Shown: one piece after another, positions 48,139-55,655 of the stretch | Layout: each line of letters starts with the position of its first letter | How positions within the stretch are numbered: position 1 is the first letter of the stretch | Assembly: GCA_945907065.1 (NCBI GenBank) | Contig: CAMDSC010000004.1 | Location: 1-64,000 of the forward strand | Length of the DNA: 64,000 nucleotides | DNA from: Chitinophaga pinensis | GTDB lineage: Bacteria; Bacteroidota; Bacteroidia; NS11-12g; UBA9320 | Reading direction: 5' to 3' | Made by a program: the position numbers and the translations under genes | Notes under the pieces: model-generated | Told to the model about the DNA's origin: nothing | What the model saw: only the letters and a program-made list of their open reading frames with translations | The model's database searches: none

Positions 48139-49425
48139 ATGAGCGAAACCGCTAAAATTAGTTTACAAGGCAAAGAAATTGAATTGCCTTTAATTATTGG
48201 ATCAGAACAAGAAGTAGGCATCGATATTTCAGATTTAAGAGCCAAAACAGGTGCAATTACTTTTGATGTAGGATACAAAAATTCAGGTGCTACAGCAAGT
48301 GCAATTACGTATTTGGATGGAGAACTTGGAATACTTCGTCACAGAGGATATTCAATAGAAGATTTAGCAGAAAATGCAACTTTCATGGAAGTTGCTTATC
48401 TATTAATAAATGGTGAACTGCCTAATAAAGCGCAGTATGATGTTTTTGATCAGAATATTCGCAGCCATACTTTGGTAAACGAAGATATGAAAAACATATT
48501 TGAAGCATGGCCAACCGGCAGTCATCCTATGGGCCAGCTAATAGCAATGATTTCATCACTATCTTCTTTTTATCCTGAAAGTATAGGTACTGTTCAAAAT
48601 GATAATCAAAAGTTACTTAATGTGTATCGGTTATTGGCAAAAATGCCAACAATTTGTTCAATGATTTATAAAAAGAGTCTTGGTCATCCATTTAACTATC
48701 CTCAAAATAAATTAGACTATGTATCTAATTTTTTAAATATGACTTTTAAGCATGTTACTGAAGATTATGAGATAGACCCTGTGTTGGTTAATGCTCTTAA
48801 TAAACTATTAATACTTCATGCCGACCATGAACAAAATTGCAGTACATCTACAGTTCGTTTGGTAGGTTCTTCTCATGCTAATTTATATGCTTCGGTAGGT
48901 GCCGGAGTTGCTGCACTATGGGGACCATTGCATGGTGGTGCTAATCAGGAAGTAATAGAAATGCTGGAAATTATTAAATCAGATGGAGGTAATGTTGAAA
49001 AGTGGGTAGAAAAGGCGAAGGATAAAAATGACAGTTTTCGATTGATGGGATTTGGTCATAGGGTATACAAAAACTTTGACCCCCGTGCTAAAATTATTAA
49101 AAAGGCCTGTGATGATGTTTTAAATAAATTGGGCGTAAACGACCCAACTCTTGAAATAGCCAAAAAATTAGAAGAAACAGCTTTAGCAGATCCATATTTC
49201 ATTGAACGCAAATTGTTCCCAAATGTTGATTTTTATTCAGGTATAATTTACAGAGCAATGGGTTTTCCAGTTGAAATGTTTACAGTACTTTTTGCCCTTG
49301 GTCGCTTACCAGGTTGGATAGCTCAATGGAATGAAATGCGTGAACAAAAGCAACCCATCGGACGTCCACGTCAGATATATACAGGCGAAATACTGCGTCC
49401 ATATGTTGACAGAACCAAACGATAG
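48139..49425 (+). CDS. gltA: citrate synthase
   Basis: 428 residues from ATG 48139 (MSETAKISLQGKEIELPLI), the usual start and length in Bacteroidota; an in-frame ATG 17 codons upstream is not used because the likely -7 element lies between the two. Active-site motifs: LHADHEQNCSTSTVRLVGSS with the general acid-base His, ALWGPLHGGANQEV with the second His, and GFGHRVYKNFDPRAK with the catalytic Asp region. It condenses acetyl-CoA and oxaloacetate in the TCA cycle; the PDH E2 gene is 10 kb away. This is the type II (hexameric, NADH-regulated) class by length and N-terminal extension. A clear terminator follows. Confidence 0.96.
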   Translation: MSETAKISLQGKEIELPLIIGSEQEVGIDISDLRAKTGAITFDVGYKNSGATASAITYLDGELGILRHRGYSIEDLAENATFMEVAYLLINGELPNKAQYDVFDQNIRSHTLVNEDMKNIFEAWPTGSHPMGQLIAMISSLSSFYPESIGTVQNDNQKLLNVYRLLAKMPTICSMIYKKSLGHPFNYPQNKLDYVSNFLNMTFKHVTEDYEIDPVLVNALNKLLILHADHEQNCSTSTVRLVGSSHANLYASVGAGVAALWGPLHGGANQEVIEMLEIIKSDGGNVEKWVEKAKDKNDSFRLMGFGHRVYKNFDPRAKIIKKACDDVLNKLGVNDPTLEIAKKLEETALADPYFIERKLFPNVDFYSGIIYRAMGFPVEMFTVLFALGRLPGWIAQWNEMREQKQPIGRPRQIYTGEILRPYVDRTKR

Positions 49426-49446
49426 TTACATTTAATTATAAAATAC

Positions 49447-49480
49447 AAAACCCATACTTAATCAAGTATGGGTTTTTTTT
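49447..49480 (+). terminator. intrinsic terminator of citrate synthase
   Basis: AAAACCCATACTT pairs with AAGTATGGGTTTT around AATC and continues into a T run; it lies 21 bases after the stop codon. Confidence 0.88.
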
Positions 49481-49499
49481 ATTAACTGGTGTTGATTTC

Positions 49500-49901
49500 T
49501 TAGTTGGTTGTTGTAGGTAAATTAGCTTGCATCCATGAGGATATTCCGCCGTCAAGTTCATACACTTCCTTGAAAGCCAATGAACGCATATGATTTGCAG
49601 CAGCAGCGCTTCGCCGACCACTATGACAATAAACAAACACAGGTTTTGTTTTGTCAAGTTTTAAAATCTGGCCCTCAAAATTATCTCCATTCCAATTAAT
49701 GTTTTTTGAACCTTGCAGGTGTCCTGATGAATATTCTTCAGGTGATCTTACATCCACTATCAGAGCAGTTGGTATTTCTTTAATTTTTGCTGCAAATTCC
49801 AAAGCTGAAAGATTGGTTTTACCGCTTTTGTTTTGTCCGTTTGTGCAACTATTTAAGAACATTGCAACAAATACGAAACTGATTGATAATATTTTCTTCA
49901 T
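49500..49901 (-). CDS. rhodanese-domain lipoprotein
   Basis: 133 residues. Lipoprotein signal with lipobox FLNSC (Cys19), then a single rhodanese domain: ALIVDVRSPEEYSSGHLQGS and the active-site loop VYCHSGRRSAAAA with its persulfide Cys, ending in LDGGISSWMQANLPT. It should handle sulfane sulfur on the periplasmic side of a membrane. The gene starts 6 bases after the stop of a thioredoxin remnant, fitting a former thioredoxin-rhodanese gene pair. No obvious promoter immediately upstream. Confidence 0.92.
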   Translation of the reverse strand: MKKILSISFVFVAMFLNSCTNGQNKSGKTNLSALEFAAKIKEIPTALIVDVRSPEEYSSGHLQGSKNINWNGDNFEGQILKLDKTKPVFVYCHSGRRSAAAANHMRSLAFKEVYELDGGISSWMQANLPTTTN

Positions 49902-49907
49902 GTTTTT

Positions 49908-50018
49908 CTACGAGTTTTGATTTATTATTTGTTCAAGATTATTGGCGGAAACAACTCCGGATTGTCTCCATGTTATTTCACCGTTTTTAAATCTTTTACT
50001 TAGTGGCGATAAAAGCTG
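49908..50018 (-). pseudogene. thioredoxin C-terminal remnant
   Basis: A 36-codon open stretch without a start codon encodes KNGEITWRQSGVVSANNLEQ followed by IINQNS, which matches the last strand and helix of small Bacteroidota thioredoxins (FKNGxxxWRQSGV). A stop codon sits directly upstream at 50019-50021, and the next gene's stop is at 50030, so the active-site half (WCGPC) is missing. It lies in frame and orientation just ahead of the rhodanese gene. Best explained as the tail of a thioredoxin gene deleted at its 5' side. Confidence 0.7.
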
Positions 50019-50029
50019 TTAAGGATTAA

Positions 50030-50917
50030 TTAACCAAAACTTTTGCTCACAATAAGTTCCTTGTTTCCCCCACTATAATCATAAAATCCTTCTCCGGTTT
50101 TTACTCCTAATTTTTTAGCGGTAACCATATTGGTAAGTAAAGGGCAAGGGGCATATTTTGGATTACCAAATCCATTGTAAAGCACCATTAAAATACTGTG
50201 ACAAACATCCAATCCTATAAAATCAGCCAATTGCAATGGCCCCATTGGGTGAGCCATTCCCAGTTTCATTATGGTATCAATTTCACTTACTCCCGCTACA
50301 CCTTCATGCAATGAATAAATGGCTTCATTTATCATTGGCATCAATATGCGGTTAGCTATAAAACCAGGGAAATCGTTTGACGGAACTGGCACTTTGCCAA
50401 TGGCTTTGGAAAGTTCAATAATAGTATTTGTAACTTCTTTTTCAGTACTGTAACCATTTATAACTTCCACCAATTTCATTACAGGCACAGGATTCATAAA
50501 ATGCATTCCTATTACTTTTCCCGGGCGGCTGGTGCCCGAAGCTAGTTTGGTAATAGAAATAGACGAAGTATTGCTGGCCAAGATGCAACCTTGCGGAGCA
50601 TGAGAATCCATATCTGTAAATATTTTTAATTTCAGGTCGCTATTTTCAGTGGCGGCTTCTACCACAAGTTCGGCATTTTTAACCCCTTCAGCAATGGAAG
50701 TATAGGTTGTAATATTGGCCATTGCTGAATTTTTTAAGTCCTCAGTTGCATTGCCTTTAGCTATTTGTCGGTCAAAGTTTTTGGTAATGGCGGTTAGTGC
50801 TTTTTCCAATGCAGCGGGGTTAACATCAATCAAGGCTACTTTGTAACCATGTTGTGCAAATACATGGGCTATTCCGTTGCCCATTGTTCCTGAACCGATA
50901 ACTGATATATTTTTCAT
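50030..50917 (-). CDS. 3-hydroxyacyl-CoA (3-hydroxybutyryl-CoA) dehydrogenase
   Basis: 295 residues. NAD-binding motif IGSGTMGNGIAHVFAQHG at residues 6-23, family signatures SNTSSISITKLA and HFMNPVPVMKLVEVI with the catalytic His, and the C-terminal dimerisation domain (MKLGMAHPMGPLQLADFIGLD). Length and motifs fit the PaaH/Hbd group acting on short-chain 3-hydroxyacyl-CoA in fatty acid or amino acid breakdown or butyrate metabolism. It is the last gene of a cluster with DUF5683, 16 bases downstream of that gene, so probably co-transcribed. It ends next to the deletion point of the thioredoxin remnant. Confidence 0.94.
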   Translation of the reverse strand: MKNISVIGSGTMGNGIAHVFAQHGYKVALIDVNPAALEKALTAITKNFDRQIAKGNATEDLKNSAMANITTYTSIAEGVKNAELVVEAATENSDLKLKIFTDMDSHAPQGCILASNTSSISITKLASGTSRPGKVIGMHFMNPVPVMKLVEVINGYSTEKEVTNTIIELSKAIGKVPVPSNDFPGFIANRILMPMINEAIYSLHEGVAGVSEIDTIMKLGMAHPMGPLQLADFIGLDVCHSILMVLYNGFGNPKYAPCPLLTNMVTAKKLGVKTGEGFYDYSGGNKELIVSKSFG

Positions 50918-50933
50918 TTTTTGTAAGTGTTTT

Positions 50934-51485
50934 TTAAAAGGTAAAGGTTAAGGCTAAGGCTGAACGAAGCCCACCTGAAGGGGTTAAGGCCAAAGCAGGT
51001 TGCCAGCCTAAACTTAGGTCTTTGTTTATTTTAAACTCCTGTAAATTGGCGTCAACATTGGCATCTATAATATTTAAAGCATATAATCCAACATAGGCCA
51101 AAATGCAAATATCACGATTTCGGCGATGATAATTTCTCAAGCCTTGAACTGCACCATCTGTGAGGGTTGGGTATTTGGTATCAATGGTTGTAGCTAAGGT
51201 ATCAAATCTTAAATCGACAGCATGTTGATAGCTTTTGTATTCACGCTGATTATAAATGAATCCGGTTGTAATACCTGCAAATCCTGCATACAAGATTCCT
51301 GCTTTCCATATTTTATGATTATATATTTGACCCAACCCAGGACAAACCGCGGAATAAATTGCAGCTTTCTTGGGGTCAAGTCGTTTTATACCTAAAGAGT
51401 CTGCTGTGTTTTTTTGTGCAAATAAAGACGTGCATTGAAACAGTATTGAGACAGTAAATAGTAAAAAATATCCTGACTTATGCAC
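50934..51485 (-). CDS. DUF5683 membrane protein, GTG start
   Basis: 183 residues with a signal or membrane segment at the N-terminus (residues 5-23, ending SLFAQ) and the DUF5683 core with DPKKAAIYSAVCPGLGQIYN and KIWKAGILYAGFAGI, suggesting two to three membrane helices. Bacteroidota place this family directly downstream of parB, as here. There is no ATG at the 5' end, and a TAA lies three codons upstream in frame, so GTG at 51485 is the only sensible start. A perfect -7 element ends 5 bases before that GTG, so the transcript would be leaderless. Function unknown. Confidence 0.85.
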   Translation of the reverse strand: MHKSGYFLLFTVSILFQCTSLFAQKNTADSLGIKRLDPKKAAIYSAVCPGLGQIYNHKIWKAGILYAGFAGITTGFIYNQREYKSYQHAVDLRFDTLATTIDTKYPTLTDGAVQGLRNYHRRNRDICILAYVGLYALNIIDANVDANLQEFKINKDLSLGWQPALALTPSGGLRSALALTFTF

Positions 51486-51489
51486 CCGG

Positions 51490-51497
51490 CAAAGTTA
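51490..51497 (-). promoter_or_regulatory. -7 element of the DUF5683 gene, leaderless arrangement
   Basis: Minus-strand TAACTTTG, perfect TAnnTTTG; its last G is 5 bases before the GTG at 51485, the same spacing as at thyA. Confidence 0.6.
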
Positions 51498-51532
51498 ACT
51501 TACCAAAACCACAATCAAAAGTACTTTCAAAT

Positions 51533-52450
51533 CTACAATTGCTTCAAAATTTCTTTGAAATGATCTCGATTTTCAAACTCAATTACGATACTTCCTTTTT
51601 CGCCTCCTAATGGTTTTATTTCCACATTGGCTTTGAATTTTCGAGCTATCATATCGCCAAAGTTTTTAAACTCGGCAAAATGTTTTGAAATTGGTAAAGG
51701 TTCTTCCTCTCCAAATTTTATAGGTTCTATAAAAAGTTTTTCTAGCTTGGTTTTAGGTGAACCTTGTTTGGCTAAATTTTCAACCGCACGGACCGATAAT
51801 CCTTCTGTAACAGCCCTTTGAAAAATTTCCATACGCCATTCATTACTGGTCACATTTATCAAAGCACGGGCATGGCCCATTGATATTTTGTTTTCCCGTA
51901 AGCCAATTTGAATTTCATCCGGAAGTTTTAAAAGCCGAAGATAATTGTTAACGGTTGTTCGGTTTTTACCAACTCTTTCGCCTAATTCTTCTTGTTTAAG
52001 GTCACATTCCTCCAAAAGGCGTTTGTAGCTAATCGCAATTTCAATAGGGTTAAGTTCTTCCCTTTGAATGTTTTCAATGATAGCCATTTCCAGCATTTCC
52101 TGGTCATTGGCCACTCGTATGTATGCAGGTATTTCAGTAAGTCCGGCTAATAATGAAGCCCGGGTTCTTCGTTCGCCCGAGATTATTTGATACCTTTTGA
52201 AACCTACTTTTCTAACAGTTATTGGCTGAATAACTCCGTGAACTTTAATACTGTCGGCTAGTTCATTAAGGTTTTCTTCGTTAAATTCGGTACGGGGCTG
52301 AAATGGGTTGGCTTCTATTTGACTAATAAAAATATTTGCTACTGAATTTAGGGCTTTTGGTTCAATAGAGGTTACGTCAGTATCAGCACTTTCAAGCAAA
52401 GCGCTTAAACCACGTCCTAGTGAATTTCTTTTTTTTACAGGGTTATTCAT
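51533..52450 (-). CDS. parB: ParB/RepB/Spo0J partition protein
   Basis: 305 residues. It has the N-terminal GLGRGLSALLE-type sequence typical of chromosomal ParB (LGRGLSALLESADTD), the ParB CTPase domain with GERRTRASLLAGL, the helix-turn-helix DNA-binding region (KQEELGERVGKNRTTVNNYLRLLKLP) and MGHARALINV, then a C-terminal dimerisation segment. It binds parS near the replication origin and, with ParA, segregates chromosomes. Its start overlaps the parA stop (ATGA). No parS-like palindrome was recognised in the window. Confidence 0.96.
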   Translation of the reverse strand: MNNPVKKRNSLGRGLSALLESADTDVTSIEPKALNSVANIFISQIEANPFQPRTEFNEENLNELADSIKVHGVIQPITVRKVGFKRYQIISGERRTRASLLAGLTEIPAYIRVANDQEMLEMAIIENIQREELNPIEIAISYKRLLEECDLKQEELGERVGKNRTTVNNYLRLLKLPDEIQIGLRENKISMGHARALINVTSNEWRMEIFQRAVTEGLSVRAVENLAKQGSPKTKLEKLFIEPIKFGEEEPLPISKHFAEFKNFGDMIARKFKANVEIKPLGGEKGSIVIEFENRDHFKEILKQL

Positions 52451-53247
52451 GATAATTGTTTATCCTCCTCTACCATCTTTGTCAATCCGTTTCTTTGTAA
52501 TATTTCACGAGCCAGGTTCAAATAATTTATACTACCCTTGCTTCCTGCATCATGTTCTAATACTGATATTCCAAAACTTGGAGCTTCGCTTAATTTAGTG
52601 TTTCGTTGTATTATAGTATCAAAAACCAATTGCTGAAAATGGGTTTTTACTTCATCCACCACCTGATTGCTCAATCGCAAACGCATATCATACATAGTTA
52701 ATAATATTCCTTCAATCTCCAACCTTGGATTGATACTTCGCTGAACAATTTTTATTGTATTTAACAATTTTCCCAAACCTTCCAAGGCAAAAAATTCACA
52801 TTGAACCGGTATGATTATAGAATCTGCAGCAGTAAGAGCGTTTGTGGTTATTAATCCTAATGATGGAGAGCAATCAATAATTATAAAATCATAATTAGGT
52901 TTCACTCTGTTCAAAGCCCTACTCATTAGTTTCTCTCGGTTTGGCATATCAACCAATTCAATTTCGGCACCTACCAAATCAATATTTGCCGGTAATAAAT
53001 CCAAAAATGAATTATCTGTCTTTAAAATAATATCACTTGGATTTAAGTCCTGAATCAAAGTTTCATATAACCCTACTTTTATATTTCTTGGATCAAAACC
53101 AATACCAGAAGTAGTGTTAGCTTGAGGATCGGCATCTACCAGCAAAGTTTTAAATTCAAGCATAGCTAATGCCGAAGCAAGGTTTATGGCAGTGGTGGTT
53201 TTTCCTACGCCACCTTTCTGGTTGGCTATGCATATTATTTTTCCCAT
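52447..53247 (-). CDS. parA: ParA-family chromosome partition ATPase
   Basis: 266 residues with the deviant Walker A motif NQKGGVGKTTTAINL near the N-terminus, DADPQANTTSGIGF, and Walker B DFIIIDCSPSLGLIT. It forms an ATP-dependent gradient on the nucleoid that moves ParB-parS complexes. It lies 34 bases downstream of the metallo-hydrolase gene and overlaps parB by 4 bases, which indicates translational coupling. No separate promoter was seen, so it may be read from the hydrolase promoter. Confidence 0.96.
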   Translation of the reverse strand: MGKIICIANQKGGVGKTTTAINLASALAMLEFKTLLVDADPQANTTSGIGFDPRNIKVGLYETLIQDLNPSDIILKTDNSFLDLLPANIDLVGAEIELVDMPNREKLMSRALNRVKPNYDFIIIDCSPSLGLITTNALTAADSIIIPVQCEFFALEGLGKLLNTIKIVQRSINPRLEIEGILLTMYDMRLRLSNQVVDEVKTHFQQLVFDTIIQRNTKLSEAPSFGISVLEHDAGSKGSINYLNLAREILQRNGLTKMVEEDKQLS

Positions 53248-53281
53248 CTATTTTTATTGCTAAATTGTTATATTGTTTTTG

Positions 53282-53965
53282 TCAATTATTAATTACTTCT
53301 CCAATCTTCATTAAAGTTAGTTTTACATCTTTATCTGCAAATTCTTTCGTTGCCGCTTCATGATCAATTTTTATAAAACCAAATGTACCATAATGCATTC
53401 CTATAATATTTTTACAATTGATAAATCCTGCGGCTTTAGCTGCATCAGTAGCGTTCATTGTAAAGTTACTTCCTATAGGTAAAAAAGCAAAATCCAATTT
53501 ATAACCCTCCGCGATCAGTTTCATATCATAAGTTAAAGCTGTATCGCCGGCATAATAGAAGCACGTTTCAGCGTTTTGAAAAACGTATCCGGCTGCTGTT
53601 CCACCATAGGTATCATCAGGCAATGAATTGGAATGTGAGGCATATACCATTTTAACTTTTGCAAACCCAAAATCCCATATTCCGCCAATATTCATGGGGT
53701 GTGTATTGGTTATTCCTTTTTTGTTTAACCAACTGTGAAGCTCCCAACTTCCTATCACTTTTGCCCTAGTTTTGTTTGCCAAAGTTTCTAAATCAGCTAC
53801 ATGATCGAAATGCCCGTGACTAACAAAAATATAATCGCACAAAATGCTGTCTAAATTTATTTCTTTTGCAAGGTCGTTAGGAGTTATAAAAGGATCAAAC
53901 AGAACCTTGGCTCCTGAGGTCTCAACTAAAAAACAGCTGTGTCCGAAATAAGTTACTTGCGTCAT
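53282..53965 (-). CDS. metallo-beta-lactamase-fold hydrolase (UPF0173 type)
   Basis: 227 residues. Metal-binding motifs are visible: TYFGHSCFLVE at the start, VSHGHFDHVAD (H-x-H-x-D-H), ASHSNSLPDDTYGG, YYAGDTALTYDM with the bridging Asp, and a C-terminal GMHYGTF His. It belongs to the UPF0173/YddR-like group of MBL hydrolases; the substrate is unknown. It sits at the head of the parA-parB-DUF5683 cluster, 34 bases before parA. Its 5' end overlaps antisense with the first codons annotated for the divergent peptide-binding protein. Confidence 0.92.
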   Translation of the reverse strand: MTQVTYFGHSCFLVETSGAKVLFDPFITPNDLAKEINLDSILCDYIFVSHGHFDHVADLETLANKTRAKVIGSWELHSWLNKKGITNTHPMNIGGIWDFGFAKVKMVYASHSNSLPDDTYGGTAAGYVFQNAETCFYYAGDTALTYDMKLIAEGYKLDFAFLPIGSNFTMNATDAAKAAGFINCKNIIGMHYGTFGFIKIDHEAATKEFADKDVKLTLMKIGEVINN

Positions 53966-55645
53966 GTTAAAAATGGAGGTGTTGGTAGGAGGTTCAAAAC
54001 TATTTTCAAAGCCTCAATAGATTTTAACAGGTTTCCACTACTTATTAACATTCTTTTGGTGTTAATTTCTTGCAATGGCAGTAATCAGAATGTTGACCCC
54101 CGTTCGGTGTTCAAATACAACAGCGATAATGGTATTACTTCCCTCGATCCAGCTTTTGCCCGAACACAAGATAATATTTGGGCTGTAAGCCAACTGTTTA
54201 ATGGGTTGGTGCAACTTGATAGTCAATTATTAATAGTACCCTGCATAGCCTATAAATGGGAGGTTTCAGAGGGTGGATTGGTTTACAGATTTTATTTGAG
54301 AAACGATGTTTTTTTCCACACTGATAAAGCTTTAAAAAATGGGTTATCGCGAAAAGTAACGGCTTCAGATTTTGTGTATTCGTTTAATAGAATAATGGAT
54401 GAAGCCACAGCATCTCCCGGTGCATGGATTTTTAATGATAAGGTAACCTCAAATCCTTTTTTAGCCATTAACGATTCTACTCTTGAAATTCGTTTAAAAA
54501 AACCATTTCCTCCATTTTTAGGATTGCTTACCATGCCCTATTGTTTTGCCATTCCTAAAGAAGCTATTGATAAATATGGTAAAGATTTTGGGCGGCATCC
54601 CCTTGGTACGGGGCCGTTTATGTTTAGCCGATGGAACGAAGATGTGAAACTTATTTTTCTTAAAAACCCTAATTATTTTGAAAAAGTAAAGGGCCAACGA
54701 TTGCCCTATTTGGATGCAGTAGCTGTTTCATTTTTAGATGATAAACAAGCTGCCTTCTTAGAATTTTTGCAAGGCAATCTTGATTTTTTTAACGGTTTGG
54801 AAAGCAGTTTTAAAGATGAAATAATTGAGAAAGACGGGAGATTAAAGGAGAAATATCAATCCAAGTTTACAACCTTAGTAACGCCTTTCTTAAATACAGA
54901 ATATCTGGCATTTTTGGTGGATGATTCATTACCAAATTCTATTTCTCACCCGCTGTATGATAAAAATTTGAGATTGGCAATTCAGTTAGCAATAAACAAA
55001 AAGGCCATTATGAAACATTTGCGAAACAATATTGGCTATCCGGCTGATGGGGGTTTTGTGCCAAAAGGTTTGCCGGGTTATTCACCACAAAAGGAAACTG
55101 AATGGGGCTACAATCCTTTAAAAGCAAAAGAATATTTAGCCAAATCAGGTTGGGTAAAAACCAAGAAAAAAATCACACTTTACACTACCAAAGATTATCT
55201 TGACATTTGCCTTTTTGTTCAAAAAGATTTAAAAAATATTGGGTTGGATGTGGCTTTGGAAGTGCAACCAGCTTCGTTTTTAAAAGAGGAAAAATCCAAT
55301 AATCGCCTTAATTTTTTCCGCGGTTCATGGATTGCCGATTATCCAGATGCTGAGAATTATCTGGCTTGTTTTTACAGTCCTAATTTTTCACCCAACGGGC
55401 CTAATTATACCCATTTTAAAAATAAAACTTACGACCAATTATTTGAATCTATTTTTTCTCAAACAAATGATTCAGCCCGGATAGATATTTACCAAAAAAT
55501 GGAAGCCATACTTTTGGCTGAAAGTCCGGTCATTCCTTTATTTTATGATCAATCCATACGATTGATAAGCCACAGAGTTAAAAATATGAAAAATACTGCG
55601 GCCAATTCATTGGATTTGCGGAGGGTGAAGATTATGAATCGATAA
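53939..55645 (+). CDS. peptide ABC transporter substrate-binding lipoprotein, start uncertain
   Basis: Up to 568 residues, a family 5 (DppA/OppA-like) binding protein: GITSLDPAFARTQDNIWAV, VSQLFNGLVQLD, KVTASDFVYSFNRIMDEAT, FGRHPLGTGPFMFSRWNED and GSWIADYPDAENYL near the C-terminus. A lipobox LLVLISC precedes Asn-Gly-Ser. No in-frame ATG occurs before residue 150 or so. GTG 53939 is the outermost option but overlaps the divergent hydrolase start and its promoter; TTG 53957 is another. ATT at 54002 would give an ideal 24-residue lipoprotein signal, 9 bases after an AGGAGG. The protein captures peptides for uptake; permease and ATPase genes are not adjacent. Confidence 0.85.
   Translation: MSEISYLRHVKNGGVGRRFKTIFKASIDFNRFPLLINILLVLISCNGSNQNVDPRSVFKYNSDNGITSLDPAFARTQDNIWAVSQLFNGLVQLDSQLLIVPCIAYKWEVSEGGLVYRFYLRNDVFFHTDKALKNGLSRKVTASDFVYSFNRIMDEATASPGAWIFNDKVTSNPFLAINDSTLEIRLKKPFPPFLGLLTMPYCFAIPKEAIDKYGKDFGRHPLGTGPFMFSRWNEDVKLIFLKNPNYFEKVKGQRLPYLDAVAVSFLDDKQAAFLEFLQGNLDFFNGLESSFKDEIIEKDGRLKEKYQSKFTTLVTPFLNTEYLAFLVDDSLPNSISHPLYDKNLRLAIQLAINKKAIMKHLRNNIGYPADGGFVPKGLPGYSPQKETEWGYNPLKAKEYLAKSGWVKTKKKITLYTTKDYLDICLFVQKDLKNIGLDVALEVQPASFLKEEKSNNRLNFFRGSWIADYPDAENYLACFYSPNFSPNGPNYTHFKNKTYDQLFESIFSQTNDSARIDIYQKMEAILLAESPVIPLFYDQSIRLISHRVKNMKNTAANSLDLRRVKIMNR
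53995..54002 (-). promoter_or_regulatory. -7 element of the MBL hydrolase-parAB cluster
   Basis: Minus-strand TAGTTTTG, perfect TAnnTTTG, 30 bases before the hydrolase ATG at 53965. It lies inside the 5' end of the divergent peptide-binding gene. Confidence 0.55.
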
Positions 55646-55655
55646 ATTATGAACT

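Noticed and set aside
51533-53247. parS site near parAB
   Set aside because: I looked for a GTTCCACGTGGAAC-like palindrome and did not find one in or around the operon.
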